From the NCBI GenBank assembly GCA_030610915.1, contig JAUWQS010000112.1, forward strand, positions 1-6,113: 6,113 nt of DNA, read 5' to 3'. The notes under the pieces were generated by a model that was given only the letters and a program-made list of their open reading frames with translations, made no database searches and was not told where the DNA came from. Every line of letters begins with the position of its first letter. Within the stretch, counting starts at the first letter, position 1. Below, in pieces: positions 5,774-6,113 of the stretch. The translations under genes and the position numbers were made by a program. The DNA is from Pseudomonadota bacterium (lineage in GTDB: Bacteria > Desulfobacterota > Syntrophia > Syntrophales > JADFWA01).

Positions 5774-5918
5774 CGACATCAAGGCGCTCCGAGAACCCGC
5801 AGAGAGAATCGTGATTAAAATGAAGTAACGGGGTGTTAAATGGTATCAGCTCAATAAATAGGGGGATTACATTTTTAAAGTGTTGGTCTCGAACCACGAT
5901 AAGCGTTCACCGAACATT

Positions 5919-6065
5919 GAAATTAGAAATTAGAAATTGGAAATTCAGCCTTCATGTTTTTGTACTGCTCGGCTGAGCTCACGCCGAAGTCTGTCAACTC
6001 GTAAATTCGTTTCATCTCTCCCAAATTTCTAATTTCCAATTTCAAGTTTCAAGCCGTGAATGGCT
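5919..6065 (-). mobile_element. Four-helix-bundle cassette, copy B (inverted, internally deleted)
   Basis: 6007-6065 is the inverse of copy A's first 59 bases with three differences. The exact 11-bp arms recur: GAAATTGGAAA (5933-5943) and TTTCCAATTTC (6033-6043), with extra AATTAGAA units at 5919-5932. Only about 90 bp lie between the arms. Together with copy A it shows that leader, ribosome site and arms are conserved between copies while the coding middle is lost in different ways. It is nested inside the 5842-6113 element. Confidence 0.6.
5923..6015 (-). pseudogene. Deleted four-helix-bundle gene remnant, 30-codon frame
   Basis: On the minus strand the frame starts MKRIYEL and ends at a TAA within the AT-rich arm, reading TDFGVSSAEQYKNMKAE then FPISNF. 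The start has GGGAGAG 8-12 nt upstream, as in copy A. MKRIYEL corresponds to the opening of the four-helix-bundle protein in copy A (where ELDVYKLAE follows), but after EL the sequence departs. I infer a large internal deletion; the origin of the last 23 residues is not recognised. Expression of the 30-residue peptide is possible but no function is suggested. Confidence 0.5.
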
Positions 6066-6113
6066 AAGATTCACAATCACTCTTACATATTGGGGGTTGC
6101 CCCTATTTATTGA

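Larger units (their letters stand above)
5533..5841. other. Gap after gspE without a recognisable intact gene
   Basis: The expected next gene, gspF, is not seen. The stretch holds a tandem GGCTGAA pair (5560-5573) inside weak 7-bp arms (GTTGTTT 5552-5558, AAACAAC 5578-5584), the long imperfect inverted repeat at 5620-5693 and a possible promoter at 5743-5773. It also holds a short open frame ending at 5828 (LLIIDIKALREPAERIVIKMK) with no ribosome site and no family I recognise. It closes with GGGGTG (5831-5835 region) and an ATG at 5840 whose third base is the first base of the right-hand element. Confidence 0.55.
5842..6113. mobile_element. Second inverted-repeat element of the 1207-1438 family (right tip outside the window)
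   Basis: The left end (5842-5864) matches the inverse of the first element's right end (1416-1438) at all 23 positions. At the other side, 6093-6113 repeats 1409-1429 exactly for 21 bases, up to TATTTATTGA, and is cut by the window edge about 9 bases before the expected tip GCTGATACC. The visible length is 272 bp, so the element is about 281 bp. Its interior differs from the first copy: it holds an inverted copy of the four-helix-bundle cassette (5919-6065) in place of the REP pair. No transposase gene is present, so it would need one in trans. If the target duplication is 6 bp, TTAAAT (5836-5841) should follow the right tip. Confidence 0.7.

Noticed and set aside
5748..5828. Short coding remnant LLIIDIKALREPAERIVIKMK
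   Set aside because: It looks protein-like but lacks a start signal and matches no family I know, so it is mentioned only in the gap entry.

Overview
The window is a type II secretion (T2SS) gene cluster that has been invaded repeatedly by small mobile and repeat sequences. A GspD secretin with a signal peptide implies a Gram-negative (two-membrane) bacterium. The many short palindromic repeats and relic insertions resemble repeat-rich environmental lineages such as Desulfobacterota or Nitrospirota. That placement is an impression from style; nothing here fixes the taxon.

Layout, left to right. Positions 1-136 are the left end of an insertion sequence, most likely IS21 family, whose transposase gene reads leftward out of the window. 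It abuts 137-373, the C-terminal remnant of a gspA/exeA-type ATPase, so gspA appears broken. Next come a GspB-like protein with one membrane segment and TPR repeats (420-1112), a 399-bp gap, the outer-membrane secretin gspD (1512-3623), a 214-bp gap holding a relic four-helix-bundle (S23/23S rRNA IVP-like) gene, and the assembly ATPase gspE (3838-5532). The last 581 bases carry no intact gene.

How the genes fit together. GspA and GspB normally help the secretin assemble through peptidoglycan. GspD forms the outer-membrane channel, and GspE is the cytoplasmic ATPase driving pseudopilus assembly. All visible secretion genes read rightward and look like one ancestral operon. gspC is not seen, and gspF and the pseudopilins would be expected beyond the right edge. 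GspD and GspE have intact frames and all key motifs, so they are probably functional or recently so, whereas gspA is truncated.

The gaps are the unusual part. (1) Two elements share the same terminal inverted repeats (core TCAATAAATAG): one complete at 1207-1438 and one entering at 5842 and running to the right edge. (2) Two relic copies of a four-helix-bundle gene cassette lie in opposite orientation (3626-3790 and 5919-6065). They share a 59-bp segment with 56 identities and flank gspE. (3) GTAG-headed REP-like hairpins of two types lie at 1250-1328 and 1441-1470. (4) The gspB-gspD gap looks like nested insertions, because a 12-bp direct repeat brackets the whole block. I found no wholly new system. 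The best leads are the nested non-autonomous elements and the four-helix-bundle cassette.
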